Notes: generated by a model not told the origin, from the letters alone. A stretch of DNA of 63,808 nt from an uncultured Oscillospiraceae bacterium (GCA_934630495.1 CAKTVW010000008.1:1-63808); one strand, 5' to 3'. Counted from the stretch's first letter, positions 44,168 through 54,595 are shown. Numbers and translations: made by a program.

Positions 44168-44248
44168 TTTTTCCACATGGAAAAATGCATTCTATTTTCA
44201 AAAATTGGACAAAATCTATTGATTTTTTCCAGAAAGACATGCTATAAT
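44168..44248 (+). promoter_or_regulatory. Pilus operon promoter with upstream palindrome
   Basis: -35 TTGATT (44219-44224), an 18-bp spacer and -10 TATAAT (44243-44248). Upstream, TTTTTCC-ACAT-GGAAAAA (44168-44185) is a perfect palindrome within an AT-rich tract and is a candidate operator centred about 45 bp above the -35. Transcription would start near 44256. Confidence 0.6.
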
Positions 44249-44254
44249 TTATAA

Positions 44255-44345
44255 GGCTGGAGCTTTTCGCAAAGCGGCAGGCTCAGCGGAAGCCTACACC
44301 CGGTTGAAAAGCATACACAGCGCGATAGCCGACTGTGCATGAGCA
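44255..44345 (+). ncRNA. Structured 5' leader of the pilus operon, class not identified
   Basis: Three consecutive stems fit in the leader: GCTTT-TCGC-AAAGC, AGGCT-CAGCGGA-AGCCT and CACAG...CTGTG, with purine-rich joins (CGCAAAGC, GATAGCC). A riboswitch or attenuator is possible. Some words recall the c-di-GMP-I aptamer, but its GCAAACC/GAAA-tetraloop arm is missing, so I do not assign it. Confidence 0.35.
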
Positions 44346-44436
44346 AATATGTTTTTCTGAAACAGTTGAATTTGATACGGCCAATGCAGCGGGGGCAAGC
44401 TGCCCGCTGCAGCGGACAGAGGAAGGAGTCGTACTA

Positions 44437-44883
44437 ATGACAGATAAAGAACTGCGGCGGTTGAGCCGTTCGGAGCTGATCGATATTATTTATGAATTGC
44501 AGAAGCAAAATCAGCAGAAAGACGCCGCCTATCAGGAATTACAGAATGAGCTGGAAAAGAAAACGCTGATCCTCTCCGAGGCCGGCTCCATCGCGGAGGC
44601 CGCTTTGCAGATCAACGATGTGTTTAAGGCGGCGCAGGCAGCGGCGGACCAGTATGTCCTCTCTGTGGAAGCTATGAGCGGTGAGGCTGAGAAGACCGTA
44701 GCCGAGGCGAGGCTTGAGCATGACCGCATCATCCGGGAAGCGCAGGAAAAAGCAAAGAAGATCGAAGAATCCGCGCGCAACGGAGCCGCGCTGGTGTGGA
44801 ACGACTTCCAGGCGCAGGTGAGCAAGACGATTCAAGAGCATAAAGAGCTGTCGATTTCTTCGGGAGAGGAAACGCAGGAATGA
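44437..44883 (+). CDS. DivIVA-like coiled-coil protein of the pilus operon
   Basis: 148 aa. The N-terminal LRRLSRSELIDIIYELQKQN helix is followed by a coiled coil (about residues 25-60), an AEAALQINDVFKAAQAAADQY segment (split by position: about 60-80) and further helices to the end. It resembles DivIVA/cell-division-initiation-like small proteins that open sortase-pilus operons in Ruminococcaceae; it may place the pilus machinery. The start is ATG at 44437 with GGAAGGAG upstream. It is coupled to the signal peptidase by ATGA. Confidence 0.7.
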   Translation: MTDKELRRLSRSELIDIIYELQKQNQQKDAAYQELQNELEKKTLILSEAGSIAEAALQINDVFKAAQAAADQYVLSVEAMSGEAEKTVAEARLEHDRIIREAQEKAKKIEESARNGAALVWNDFQAQVSKTIQEHKELSISSGEETQE

Positions 44884-45467
44884 AGCGAACGCAAACCTCG
44901 GTCGAGCTTCCCACTTTGGAGCAGATCCAAAAGGAAAAGCAGCGCCTGCATTATAAGAAGCGCTACCGGCGGACCTTGCGGAGCACGGTCGCCATTCTGA
45001 TCGTGGTCGCGGCGGTCGCCATTCTGGTGGCAACGCTCTGGATGCCGGTGCTTCAAATTTACGGCACCTCCATGACGCCGACACTGTCCGACGGCGATAT
45101 TATTTTCAGCGTCAAGACGGCGGACTTTGACCCCGGCGACGTGGTCGCATTCTATTATAATAATAAAATCCTCGTGAAAAGAGTCGTCGCCGTTGCAGGG
45201 GACTGGGTCGATATCGGGGAGGACGGAACCGTATATGTTAACGATCGGCCGCTGGAGGAGCCGTATCTGAGCGAAAAGGCCTACGGCGATACAAACATCG
45301 AGCTGCCGTATCAGGTTCCGGACGGGAAAATTTTTGTTATGGGGGATCACAGAGCGACCTCTGTCGATTCCAGAAATACCGCTGTGGGCTGTGTATCGCG
45401 GGAACAGATCGTGGGTAAGATCCTGTTCCGCGTCTGGCCGCTCGGCGGATTCGGTCCGGTGAGCTGA
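44880..45467 (+). CDS. Signal peptidase I dedicated to the pilus operon
   Basis: A 195-aa S26 peptidase with one transmembrane helix (about residues 38-60). The catalytic Ser motif is YGTSMTPTLSDGD and the catalytic Lys motif is LVKRVVAVAGD; box E is VMGDHRATSVDSR. Its place ahead of the adhesin and pilins suggests that it processes their unusual or N-terminally extended signal sequences. Confidence 0.93.
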   Translation: MKRTQTSVELPTLEQIQKEKQRLHYKKRYRRTLRSTVAILIVVAAVAILVATLWMPVLQIYGTSMTPTLSDGDIIFSVKTADFDPGDVVAFYYNNKILVKRVVAVAGDWVDIGEDGTVYVNDRPLEEPYLSEKAYGDTNIELPYQVPDGKIFVMGDHRATSVDSRNTAVGCVSREQIVGKILFRVWPLGGFGPVS

Positions 45468-45487
45468 TCCCAGCAGGAGGAAGTAGT

Positions 45488-48400
45488 ATGCAAAACAGTT
45501 TACCAAAGAAAATTCAAAGGTACTTAAAAGAGCATCTGCGCAAAAAACATTGGAAGCAGGTCGTGACCGTACTGGCATGTATCGTCGTGTTCTGCACGAC
45601 CTATGCGCTGATCCTTCCGGCGCTTAGCATGACGGGCGATGCCTTTTGCGGCAAGGAGGCCCATCAGCATTCAAACGAGTGCTATGAAAGGGTGCTGATC
45701 TGCGGGCAGGAGGAAGCCGAAACGGCGGAAGAGACGGCGGCTGTCCATACGCACACGGATGCATGTTATGAAATACAAAAGATCGCGATCTGCGGCTTGG
45801 AGGAATCCGAAGGGCATACGCACGGCGATTCCTGCTATGACGCGGAGGGGAATCTGACCTGCGAGCAGGAGGAAGCCCAAGGCCATACGCACACGGAGGC
45901 CTGCTATGAGGAGGAATCCGTCCTGATCTGCGGACAGGAGGAAACGGCTCCTTCGGAAGAAGCACTGCATGTCCATACCGACTCGTGCTACGAGGAAAAG
46001 CTCGTGTGCCAAAAGGAAGAGCACGAGCACTCCCTTGCCTGCTACTCCGATCCGAACGCGGAGCTTGAAGATGCGTCTGTTTGGGAACGCAGCGTCTCCG
46101 GCGTTAAGCTGACAGGCGTTCGGGCCGACGATGTGGCTACCGTTGCGCAGACACAGCTCGGCTATGAAGAAAGCACGAAAAACTACCTTGTGACCGACGA
46201 CGGCGGGATGAAGGGCATTACCCGCTATGGCCAGTGGTACGGGGAGCCTTACGGCGACTGGGACGCGATGTTTGTTTCCTTCTGCCTGAGCTATGCCGGA
46301 ATCCCGCAGACTGCCGTTCCTTACGGAGCCGATTGCGCGGCGTGGAGCGCGGCGCTGTCCGATGCGGGCCTGTACCGAGGCGGCAGCGATTCCCTGTCGA
46401 AGGGCGATATCGTATTTTTTGATAATAACGGAGACGGCACGGCGGATCATGTCGGGCTGGTGGTCCGGCTTGACGAAAGCGGGGCCGCATTCAGCACCGT
46501 TGAGGGCGACACCGCGAACCGCGTACAGCGGGTCAGCCATTCTGTCGGGGAGTCCGGGATTCTCGGCTATGCCGCGCTGCCGGAGAACCCGAACGGCGCG
46601 TCGGACGGTGTTTCTTCTCCGGAAGCCGTTGATAACGCGGCACGACCGGTGAAGCGGAGCAACGCAGCGGAGAGCATTGCGGTCGGAGAGTCCAAGACGG
46701 TATCTGTCGGGGCGGGCGAAATCGTAAAGCTGCAATTCACGCCTGCTTATTCTCATCAGTATGTGTTTGAGGCCCCTCAGTATGTGCTTGAGGCCTCTTT
46801 GATAAGGTGGAGCGAAATATATCTGTTCGACGCGGACGGAAAAATGCTTGCCCATAGAAGCAGCCACAAACTCACATATTACTTGAACGGCGACATGACC
46901 TATTACTGGGGAGTCAAATTGGACGGCAACACTACTGCGTTCGATATCACCGTCAGTCTGACGCATGGTGCACACAGGTATACTACCACAAATGAACAGG
47001 GAGAGCTGGTTTGCGTCTGCGGAGCGATTATGGTGCCGTCCGGGCAGTGCGGAACGGACCTTTACTGGTCATTTGATCTGGAAACGGGGACCCTTTCCAT
47101 TACCGGCAGCGGCGCGATGAGAGATTATTTTGATTATAGTCCGGCACCGTGGTCCCCTCTGGCGAGGCAGATCAAAAGCCTGACGATAGCGGAGGGCGCG
47201 ACCTCTATCGGGCTTAATGCTTTTTCGGAGTGCTCTGCGATGGAGACGGCGGCCCTGCCCGGCACGCTGACGGAAATCGATAGTAAGGCTTTCTATAATT
47301 GTAAGGCACTTGCGGAAATCGATCTGTCCAAAGCCGAAATTACTGATATTGGGCCAAATGCTTTCTATAATTGTGAGGCACTTGCGGAAATCGATCTGTC
47401 CAGAGCCGAAATGACTAGGATTTCTGGTGGTACCTTTAGTGGTTGCTCTAATTTGAAAACAGTATTTTTACCGGACACGTTGACGGGAATTGATAACGAC
47501 GCGTTCTATAATTGTAAGGCGCTTGCAGAAATTGATCTGTCTAAAACACAGATAACTTTCATTGGTCGCCAAGCTTTTTCTCAGTGCTCTTCCCTGAAAA
47601 CGGTATCTTTGCCGGATACGCTGGCAGAAATTCAATACGGTGCTTTCGTATCTTGTGGAAAGCTTACGGAAATCGATTTGTCAAAAACCGAAATTACTTC
47701 TATTCCTGATCGTGCCTTTAACTATTGCGTTAATTTAGCAATAGTATCTTTACCGAATACGCTGACGGCCCTCGGCGACAGTGCTTTCCGTAATTGCAAA
47801 GCACTTATGGAGATCGACCTGTCACAAACACAGGTAACCGCCATCGGGGCTTCTGCCTTTAGCGGCTGCTCCGGCCTGAGGACGGTGGCCATGCCTATCA
47901 CGCTGACGGCCCTCGGCGACAGTGCTTTCCGTGATTGCAAAGCACTTACGGAGATCGACCTGTCCAAAACGCAGGTGACTTCTATCGACAATTTTGCCTT
48001 TTTGAATTGCCCCGCCCTGAAGTTTGCGGCGCTGCCTGATACACTGACGAAAATCGGAGCAGGTGCGTTCCAAAGCTGTACCGGACTTACGGAAATCGTT
48101 ATCCCCGAGGAGGTCACCTCGGTAGGCGGGAACGCATTCTATGAATGCAGCGGCTTGACCGAGCTGCGCTTGGAGGCCGCGAGAGCTGCGTTTGATCCGA
48201 CGCAGTCGGCGACGAACGGTACATTCCATGCGACCGTCGCCGAGACGGTAGACGAGCTGACTGCGGACACGATCACGGCGTTTGCAGGTATGGGCTGCAG
48301 TGCGATCTCCTTTGAGGGACCGAATTACCTGACTGCCGGAGGCTGGCAGGCGGATTTCCTGCCGAGGCGGCTGAATGCACTTCCGCAAGGCGAGTATTTT

Positions 48401-51400
48401 GCCGACGCACAGGGCGTGCTCTATCGGCTCGACGGCGAAGCGGGGACCGCCTCCGTGTTCTACTGCCCGCCGGGGATCGATACCTATACGGTCCCGAAGG
48501 AGCTTCCGGCAGTGGATGGGAAAGAGACGCCCATCCCGGTCGTCGGCGTGGACAGCAATGCCTTCTCCGACGCGTCGGACCTGACCGCGCTGACCTTTGC
48601 GGCGCCCGAGACGATCACAACGCTGGAGGATTGGGCGTTTTACCGGGCGGTCAATCTGGAAACGATCAACGGACAGTCCGATGCGGCGTCGGTGCTCTCC
48701 ACCTTCGCCTCCGGCGATCTGAAGACGGGCATTATGCTGTTCCTGCAGACAAAGATCACAGACAGCAGTGAACAGCTTTCCGGCGACGCGCTTGTGGTAG
48801 AGAAGGAGAACCTTGCTCTGACGGTTTCGACGATAACGGGCAAGTACCTGACGCCCGGCCAAGCGGAAAACGGAACCTTCCTCTACTATACCGGAGAGAC
48901 GGCCACGACTACGGTCACGGTCTCTAATCCGGACAGCTCCGCGGCGGCGGACGGAACGGTCGTGCGCGTCTATTTCTGCTTTGACGGGAACGGCGAAAGA
49001 CTCAGCTATTCTCCCGGGACACATACCATCGTTTCTACGTCGGGAAACAGCTATACCATGCAGATCGTCCCGACCGATGCGGACGGCTGCTACTATATGG
49101 AGCTGGAGCGTCCCCAGCCGGGCGATACGATCTCCATCGCGCTGGAAAGCGCCTATCCCTCTCCGGCCAGCGGCGGCGGCAACGCCATGGTCTGGTGCGA
49201 TGTTTTAACGGAGGAGGAAAAAGCCGCTGTCGGAAGCGGACTGATCCCCGTTACGTCCTATCAGGGCCTGAATTGGTCGACGGCAGCAGACACCTTCCCG
49301 GTCACCAAGAGAGAAACCAGTACCGGCAGCTCTCAGCTTGTGGGCGACGGAACCGGCGGCGCGTATATTTCCGGACTCAGCTACACCATCGGAATGTCCC
49401 GCTCGGGGACGACTCTCGAGGGCGTGGGCAAGGACCATATGCGTTCCGTGGACTTCGAAGACGTGCTGACGCTGCCCGAGGGCGTGACCTTGGCGGAGGA
49501 TGTCCAAAGGTCGATCCGGGAAGGCACCGCGAAGATGTTTGTAAACAGCAGTGGCTGTTATTTCCAGACAGCGGAAGGAAAAACCATCCTGTGGATCAGA
49601 TTCACCGATGAGACAACAAATTATCGATATGTTCAAGGCCTCTCGGTGTCACTGGACGAGAACGGCGATCCGGTGTTCCGCTGGCGCTTCCGCAACGCGG
49701 ACCTGAAAACGGAGATCAGTGCGATCTCCTTCACCTGCGCGTTTGAAGCTAATGTTCTGGTTGTCAAGGAACCGCGGGCGGATCAGACCTATACCCTCCA
49801 TAACAGGGTGACTGCCCGCCAGCATTTTATGTACTCGGAGGATCAGGTCCGGAATGCCGAGTGCTCCGCGACGGTAAAAACGGCAAGCAGCAGCCTGTCG
49901 ATACTGAAAAACCTCACCGGCGGCATCGGCCCGTCCTATTACGGAGACAGCTTAGGCTTTAGTATTACCGCGGAAAATTCGGGCGCGCTGCCCTATGAGC
50001 GCCTTGCGTTCCTGACGGACGACCTTCCGCGTGGACTCTATATGCGTCCGGCGGACCTTGCGGCGACGTTTGCGGAGGACACGGAGCACCGGCTTACGGC
50101 CACGATCGTCTATGCGACGCTCTGCGAAGCGGAAGACGGACGAACAGTCTCTGCGATCGATGGCTCGCAAGCCCTTACGGATCGGCAGAACAGCGGCGCC
50201 AACACGGAGTATCATAGGATGTCGAGCATCGATCCCGATACGGCGGGCTATGAAAGCGCAACGATCACGGTCGCATGGGGCGCGGACGGCCTACTGCAAA
50301 TCTCCGACGGGGAGCGCAGCTTCTCCTGCGCGGCAGAGGAGGACGCGATCCGGTCTGTTCTGAAAACGTTGGGACTTGTCGTGACCCCCAAGACGCAGTA
50401 CTGCCTGAAATGGGACCTTCGCAACGCGGACGGTACGGTCCCGCCCCTGCCCGGCGGCGGAACGATCCTAAAGAAGCTCTGCTGCACTGTCAAAGATACC
50501 TTTATGCAGTTGGATACTGACTCGCGTAATAAACACCCAATGACTTCGTATTACATCGATAATTGCGCTTACGGAAAGGATGCGGATAACAAGGAGCTTG
50601 CTTCAAGCAGGGCTAAAACATATGTGTCTCGTGAGTTCCGCCTCGACAAGAGCTGGTCGATGAACGGACAACTCGTAACGGATGACACAGAGATCCGACA
50701 GGGCAGCATTCTGGATTACACGCTGAGCGTGACCCATAAAGGCAGCGCCCGATATGACGCGCTCCCCTTGGTCGATCTTATAAGCGGCGCGCAGGCGCTG
50801 CTGGTTCCCGCCGCGGAAAACAGCGGCGCGGAATGGGCGCGCGAGCTGCAGACCGTTACCGCCGCGGACGGGACAGTGTACTATCTGCTCAGCAGTCCGG
50901 GAACCTATCGCAATGTCCGGACAAGCAAAGACCGGCTTGCGGATACGGTAACGGTCGCACAGTCCGCGTCCGGTCTGGATACCCTGATCAAGTGGTACTT
51001 TGCGGACTATACCGGGAATCGCTCGGACACCGTCTCCTACCGCACCTATGTCTGCCCCGGTGAAACCGTACCCGGCGCGCTGGTGTATTCCTTGGGCAAT
51101 GTGGTATGGCTGAACGACCATCAGTCCCATCGCCTCTATTCGCCGGTGGGCTGGGTAGGCACGATCATCGGCCTTAACAAGGTCATCGTCGACGCCGTCG
51201 GCGACACCGGCGTGGGCTGCCGTTATTCTCCCGTCGGCGAGGGAGACACCGTAGTTTACCGCTTGGCGCTGCGCAGCTATCCGGATGCGGACGGAAAACC
51301 GTATACCCTAAAGGTCACCGGTCAGGATATGTATGATGCGCTGCCCCTGAGCAACAGCACCTACCGCTGGAGCAAGGAGAATGTGCGCATCACCTATCAG

Positions 51401-54400
51401 GATAACTACACCGTGACCAACGGAGACAGCTGGAGCGTGGAGGTGCCCGCAGCCGGAGATCAGCAGTATATCAAATGGGCGGACGATTTCTCCATAACCT
51501 TTGCGGGCACGGCTTATATCTATGTGGAGCTGGATTTCCCGTCCGGGATTCCGTGGCAGGAGTACGCCGTCAGGTACGCGACGAGCACGCTGGTCAACAG
51601 CTTCCATGTGCTCAGCGCCAAGCGCTCCGTAACGCATGAGGTCTCCATTGCCGCAGAGGTCCGCCTGCAGAAGGGCGTGTACGACACCGGGTACTTTTAC
51701 CACAACAATTCCAGTGTTCCTTATAAATATGTCTCTGATATGAGTGCCGCTGACGACCGCCTGTACTATCAAAATAATGACGTAAAGCTCCGCGCAGTCA
51801 AGTATTATGTGACGCTCTATAACGGAGGACCGACCAACCTCTATCTGACGGATATGCAGGACCTGCTTCCCCGGGGCTTCACCTACTTCAACACGAATAG
51901 CTTCAACACGACCAACGCGACCGGCAATCAGGTGCTGAAAAACGGAGTCGACTCCTACGCTAAGAAGTCTGCAAGCGTGTCGGTAACGACAAGTATGGGT
52001 GAAGACGGCAGGCAGCGCGTTTTGTTCCACTTCACAAATGGACTTAATAGTAGAATATCTTACGATGAGGACAGACAAATGTGCTATCTGAAGCCGGGAG
52101 AGTACATCGACTTTGTCTATGCCTGCAGGACCAACGAGACGCCGGACACGGACGACATGGCGCGGAATGTCATTACGATGCCCTATTACGATTTCAACAA
52201 CGGCGGGGTCATTGTAGACGACGAATGCCAAATTGTTTCCTACAGAAGCCGCCAATATACGCCGAACGACGGCGGCTGCGACGTGCTGGATAACGGACAG
52301 GCGGAGAACCTCGGCTTTATCGGCGGAACGAACGATACGCAGTGGATCACGTCCGCCGTGACCGTGATCCGCGGCGGCATCAAGCCCGGTATTACAAAGG
52401 CGCTGACCGGTAAGACTAGCGCGACCGGCGCGACGACTCCGAACCCGATCTCCGCCGCGCCCTCCGATACCCTGAACTGGACGGTCAAAACGGAGAACGA
52501 CGGAACGAAATCCATATCCGACTACGTCCTCACGGACCGTATGCAGGCGCCGTATATGTTTACCGGAGAGGTCTCCTATCTGGTCTACGAAACCCCCGGC
52601 GATAAGTTTCCGCTTGCGAAGCCCGCTTCGGATTATCTGTTCCGCATCGCAAAGGAGGCGGAGGACGGGACCGTCGCGATCACAACGAGCACCGGCGAGC
52701 AAAAGACGCTCACGCTTGGCGGCGACCCGATCGTCCTGTCCTGCGAGTGGAATTACAGCATGTTGACCACAGGTACGATTAACACGGAAACGACGAAAAC
52801 CGTTGAGATCAAGCTTTCGATCGTGCGCGACGAGGAGGGAAACAACGTCCTGTCGCTGTATTTCCCGGACAGTACGATGTCGATCCCCGAAAACGGAAGC
52901 AGTGAGCTGACCCTCTCGACCTATAATTCGACCAACACGCTGGAAAACAAGCAGTTCATCAACACCTGCTTTGTTACGCCGTTGACGCAGATCTGGGACG
53001 GCACCGCAAACAAGGGCAATGTCGTAAAGCTGGACACGCCCTTCGCCGACGGAGAGCTGCCGACCGTGCGCAACAGCGCGCCGGTCACCACTTCCTATGG
53101 CTATGTGACCAGCTCCTCCAAGCGCGTTGCCGAGGCCGATAATCCCGACAACACCGCCGCCTGCACGGACGAGACGAATTTCATTGTGCTGGGAGATGAG
53201 ACGAAGCGCTTCGTCTACACCCTGACGGTGGACAACAGCACGCCCAAGGCGATGGACAAGTTTATCCTGATCGACGGCCTGCCGGATATAGACGATCATA
53301 CGGTCTTCCTCGCCAGCGACCCCCGTTTCAGCGAATTTAAGGTAAGCATGGCCGACGATCCGCGGTTCTCTGTTACCGTAACGGACAAGGAGGGAAACGT
53401 CGCGACCCTGAATGCCGACAGCTACACCGTCGAGTACTCCGAAAAAACGGAGTTTACCGCCGAGGATTGGCAGGGCGGCGGCACATGGAGCGCAAGCGCG
53501 GCAAACGCGCGCTCCGTCCGCCTGAAAATCTTTGACGCATCGGGTACGCTGATACCGGCGGAAAGCACGATTGCGCTCTCCTTTACCTGTAAGGTCGATT
53601 CCTCCGACGTGCAGCCCGGCCAGATCGCGTGGAACAGCTTCGGCTATCACTACCGTCTGATAAATGAGACGAACGAGCTGGAAGCGGCGCCGCTGAAGGT
53701 CGGCGTGAAGGTTCCGAGCGTTCCCGAGCTGCGCAAGCAGACGGTCGACCACAGCGGCCAGCCCCGCACGACGGAGCAGGATGAAGCATTCCGCTTCCTG
53801 ATATATCCCGGCGCGGCCCTGCAAGGGGAGTACACGACCGAGGAGGAATTGATCGCGGCGCTGGGCGATACGCCTTACGAGGAATTTACCGTCACCGTCA
53901 AGGCGGGAGAAAGCCTGTCCGATTCGGTACGCCTGCAAACGGACAAGTGGAAGTGGACGAAGGGACAGAAATACACCGTCACGGAGCTGCCGTGCGGCGA
54001 AACGTACGCTTTCAGACGGTTCCTCAATTCGGCGGCCGCATCCTATACTCTGACCTACACACCGGCTCAGACGCAGATCATCACCTGCGAGAACATCGAT
54101 CAGCGCTGGCGTATTGAGCTGAAAAAGGAAAACACCTCTCACGAGCCGCTGAGCGGCGCGGTGTTTGCTCTGTACAGCCCGAATGCCTCGGATCGGCTTC
54201 CCGACGTGCCGGAGGAATACGCGGATCTCAGCATTGCCTTGTCCGTGGAGCACAACAACAGGACATGGTATCTTGCCGCCGTCCAAACGACTCCCGAGGA
54301 CGGAAAGCTGAGCTGGGACGGCCTGCTGAGAGAGCAGTATTATCTGCTGGAGGTGAAAGCCCCGGACGGCTATAACCGCAATTCTCCTGCCGGGCAGATC

Positions 54401-54595
54401 GTGAAGCAGGAAAATGAAACGCAGGGGCTATACTCCGTGACGGTCATCAACCGCCTCGGCTATACCATCCCGGAAACCGGCGGCCCCGGAACCTATCTGT
54501 ATACTATGGGAGGAGCACTGCTTCTTCTCGGCGCGGGCGCTCTCCTGTTGTATTATCATCTCAAGCGCAGAAGGGGGGACGGAATATTTGACTGA
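45488..54595 (+). CDS. Giant tip-type pilus adhesin (HxHxxxCY repeats, CHAP-like, LRR, IPETG anchor)
   Basis: 3,035 aa. Basic N-terminus with a membrane/signal helix (about 25-48). Six H-x-H-x3-C-Y repeats lie at about 58-190 (HTHTDACY, HTHGDSCY and others), each paired with a later Cys. A CHAP/NlpC-like domain (about 217-370) has the usual catalytic Cys replaced (GDWDAMFVSF, Asp259). BspA-type leucine-rich repeats follow (about 555-890; L-x-E-I-D-L-S-K units). Many DUF11/isopeptide-type beta domains come next. A SpaA-like prealbumin domain precedes the sorting signal IPETGG (about 2994), a hydrophobic helix and a basic tail. It is the probable tip or shaft adhesin of the pilus. Confidence 0.87.
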   Translation: MQNSLPKKIQRYLKEHLRKKHWKQVVTVLACIVVFCTTYALILPALSMTGDAFCGKEAHQHSNECYERVLICGQEEAETAEETAAVHTHTDACYEIQKIAICGLEESEGHTHGDSCYDAEGNLTCEQEEAQGHTHTEACYEEESVLICGQEETAPSEEALHVHTDSCYEEKLVCQKEEHEHSLACYSDPNAELEDASVWERSVSGVKLTGVRADDVATVAQTQLGYEESTKNYLVTDDGGMKGITRYGQWYGEPYGDWDAMFVSFCLSYAGIPQTAVPYGADCAAWSAALSDAGLYRGGSDSLSKGDIVFFDNNGDGTADHVGLVVRLDESGAAFSTVEGDTANRVQRVSHSVGESGILGYAALPENPNGASDGVSSPEAVDNAARPVKRSNAAESIAVGESKTVSVGAGEIVKLQFTPAYSHQYVFEAPQYVLEASLIRWSEIYLFDADGKMLAHRSSHKLTYYLNGDMTYYWGVKLDGNTTAFDITVSLTHGAHRYTTTNEQGELVCVCGAIMVPSGQCGTDLYWSFDLETGTLSITGSGAMRDYFDYSPAPWSPLARQIKSLTIAEGATSIGLNAFSECSAMETAALPGTLTEIDSKAFYNCKALAEIDLSKAEITDIGPNAFYNCEALAEIDLSRAEMTRISGGTFSGCSNLKTVFLPDTLTGIDNDAFYNCKALAEIDLSKTQITFIGRQAFSQCSSLKTVSLPDTLAEIQYGAFVSCGKLTEIDLSKTEITSIPDRAFNYCVNLAIVSLPNTLTALGDSAFRNCKALMEIDLSQTQVTAIGASAFSGCSGLRTVAMPITLTALGDSAFRDCKALTEIDLSKTQVTSIDNFAFLNCPALKFAALPDTLTKIGAGAFQSCTGLTEIVIPEEVTSVGGNAFYECSGLTELRLEAARAAFDPTQSATNGTFHATVAETVDELTADTITAFAGMGCSAISFEGPNYLTAGGWQADFLPRRLNALPQGEYFADAQGVLYRLDGEAGTASVFYCPPGIDTYTVPKELPAVDGKETPIPVVGVDSNAFSDASDLTALTFAAPETITTLEDWAFYRAVNLETINGQSDAASVLSTFASGDLKTGIMLFLQTKITDSSEQLSGDALVVEKENLALTVSTITGKYLTPGQAENGTFLYYTGETATTTVTVSNPDSSAAADGTVVRVYFCFDGNGERLSYSPGTHTIVSTSGNSYTMQIVPTDADGCYYMELERPQPGDTISIALESAYPSPASGGGNAMVWCDVLTEEEKAAVGSGLIPVTSYQGLNWSTAADTFPVTKRETSTGSSQLVGDGTGGAYISGLSYTIGMSRSGTTLEGVGKDHMRSVDFEDVLTLPEGVTLAEDVQRSIREGTAKMFVNSSGCYFQTAEGKTILWIRFTDETTNYRYVQGLSVSLDENGDPVFRWRFRNADLKTEISAISFTCAFEANVLVVKEPRADQTYTLHNRVTARQHFMYSEDQVRNAECSATVKTASSSLSILKNLTGGIGPSYYGDSLGFSITAENSGALPYERLAFLTDDLPRGLYMRPADLAATFAEDTEHRLTATIVYATLCEAEDGRTVSAIDGSQALTDRQNSGANTEYHRMSSIDPDTAGYESATITVAWGADGLLQISDGERSFSCAAEEDAIRSVLKTLGLVVTPKTQYCLKWDLRNADGTVPPLPGGGTILKKLCCTVKDTFMQLDTDSRNKHPMTSYYIDNCAYGKDADNKELASSRAKTYVSREFRLDKSWSMNGQLVTDDTEIRQGSILDYTLSVTHKGSARYDALPLVDLISGAQALLVPAAENSGAEWARELQTVTAADGTVYYLLSSPGTYRNVRTSKDRLADTVTVAQSASGLDTLIKWYFADYTGNRSDTVSYRTYVCPGETVPGALVYSLGNVVWLNDHQSHRLYSPVGWVGTIIGLNKVIVDAVGDTGVGCRYSPVGEGDTVVYRLALRSYPDADGKPYTLKVTGQDMYDALPLSNSTYRWSKENVRITYQDNYTVTNGDSWSVEVPAAGDQQYIKWADDFSITFAGTAYIYVELDFPSGIPWQEYAVRYATSTLVNSFHVLSAKRSVTHEVSIAAEVRLQKGVYDTGYFYHNNSSVPYKYVSDMSAADDRLYYQNNDVKLRAVKYYVTLYNGGPTNLYLTDMQDLLPRGFTYFNTNSFNTTNATGNQVLKNGVDSYAKKSASVSVTTSMGEDGRQRVLFHFTNGLNSRISYDEDRQMCYLKPGEYIDFVYACRTNETPDTDDMARNVITMPYYDFNNGGVIVDDECQIVSYRSRQYTPNDGGCDVLDNGQAENLGFIGGTNDTQWITSAVTVIRGGIKPGITKALTGKTSATGATTPNPISAAPSDTLNWTVKTENDGTKSISDYVLTDRMQAPYMFTGEVSYLVYETPGDKFPLAKPASDYLFRIAKEAEDGTVAITTSTGEQKTLTLGGDPIVLSCEWNYSMLTTGTINTETTKTVEIKLSIVRDEEGNNVLSLYFPDSTMSIPENGSSELTLSTYNSTNTLENKQFINTCFVTPLTQIWDGTANKGNVVKLDTPFADGELPTVRNSAPVTTSYGYVTSSSKRVAEADNPDNTAACTDETNFIVLGDETKRFVYTLTVDNSTPKAMDKFILIDGLPDIDDHTVFLASDPRFSEFKVSMADDPRFSVTVTDKEGNVATLNADSYTVEYSEKTEFTAEDWQGGGTWSASAANARSVRLKIFDASGTLIPAESTIALSFTCKVDSSDVQPGQIAWNSFGYHYRLINETNELEAAPLKVGVKVPSVPELRKQTVDHSGQPRTTEQDEAFRFLIYPGAALQGEYTTEEELIAALGDTPYEEFTVTVKAGESLSDSVRLQTDKWKWTKGQKYTVTELPCGETYAFRRFLNSAAASYTLTYTPAQTQIITCENIDQRWRIELKKENTSHEPLSGAVFALYSPNASDRLPDVPEEYADLSIALSVEHNNRTWYLAAVQTTPEDGKLSWDGLLREQYYLLEVKAPDGYNRNSPAGQIVKQENETQGLYSVTVINRLGYTIPETGGPGTYLYTMGGALLLLGAGALLLYYHLKRRRGDGIFD

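Noticed and set aside
44255..44345. Cyclic-di-GMP-I riboswitch in the pilus leader
   Set aside because: The words CGCAAAGC and GATAGCC fit the aptamer, but the GCAAACC strand and GAAA-tetraloop arm are absent and the outer P1 helix cannot be formed.
47220..48150. CRISPR-like or DNA tandem repeat array
   Set aside because: The periodic DNA is explained by leucine-rich protein repeats in frame (unit about 23 residues) with diverged codons and no spacers.
51308..54286. Very long antisense ORF under the adhesin gene
   Set aside because: High GC and the codon bias of the sense gene keep this frame open; no ribosome site and no recognisable domain. The same applies to the antisense frames at 28646-31102, 33833-35215 and 35255-36844.
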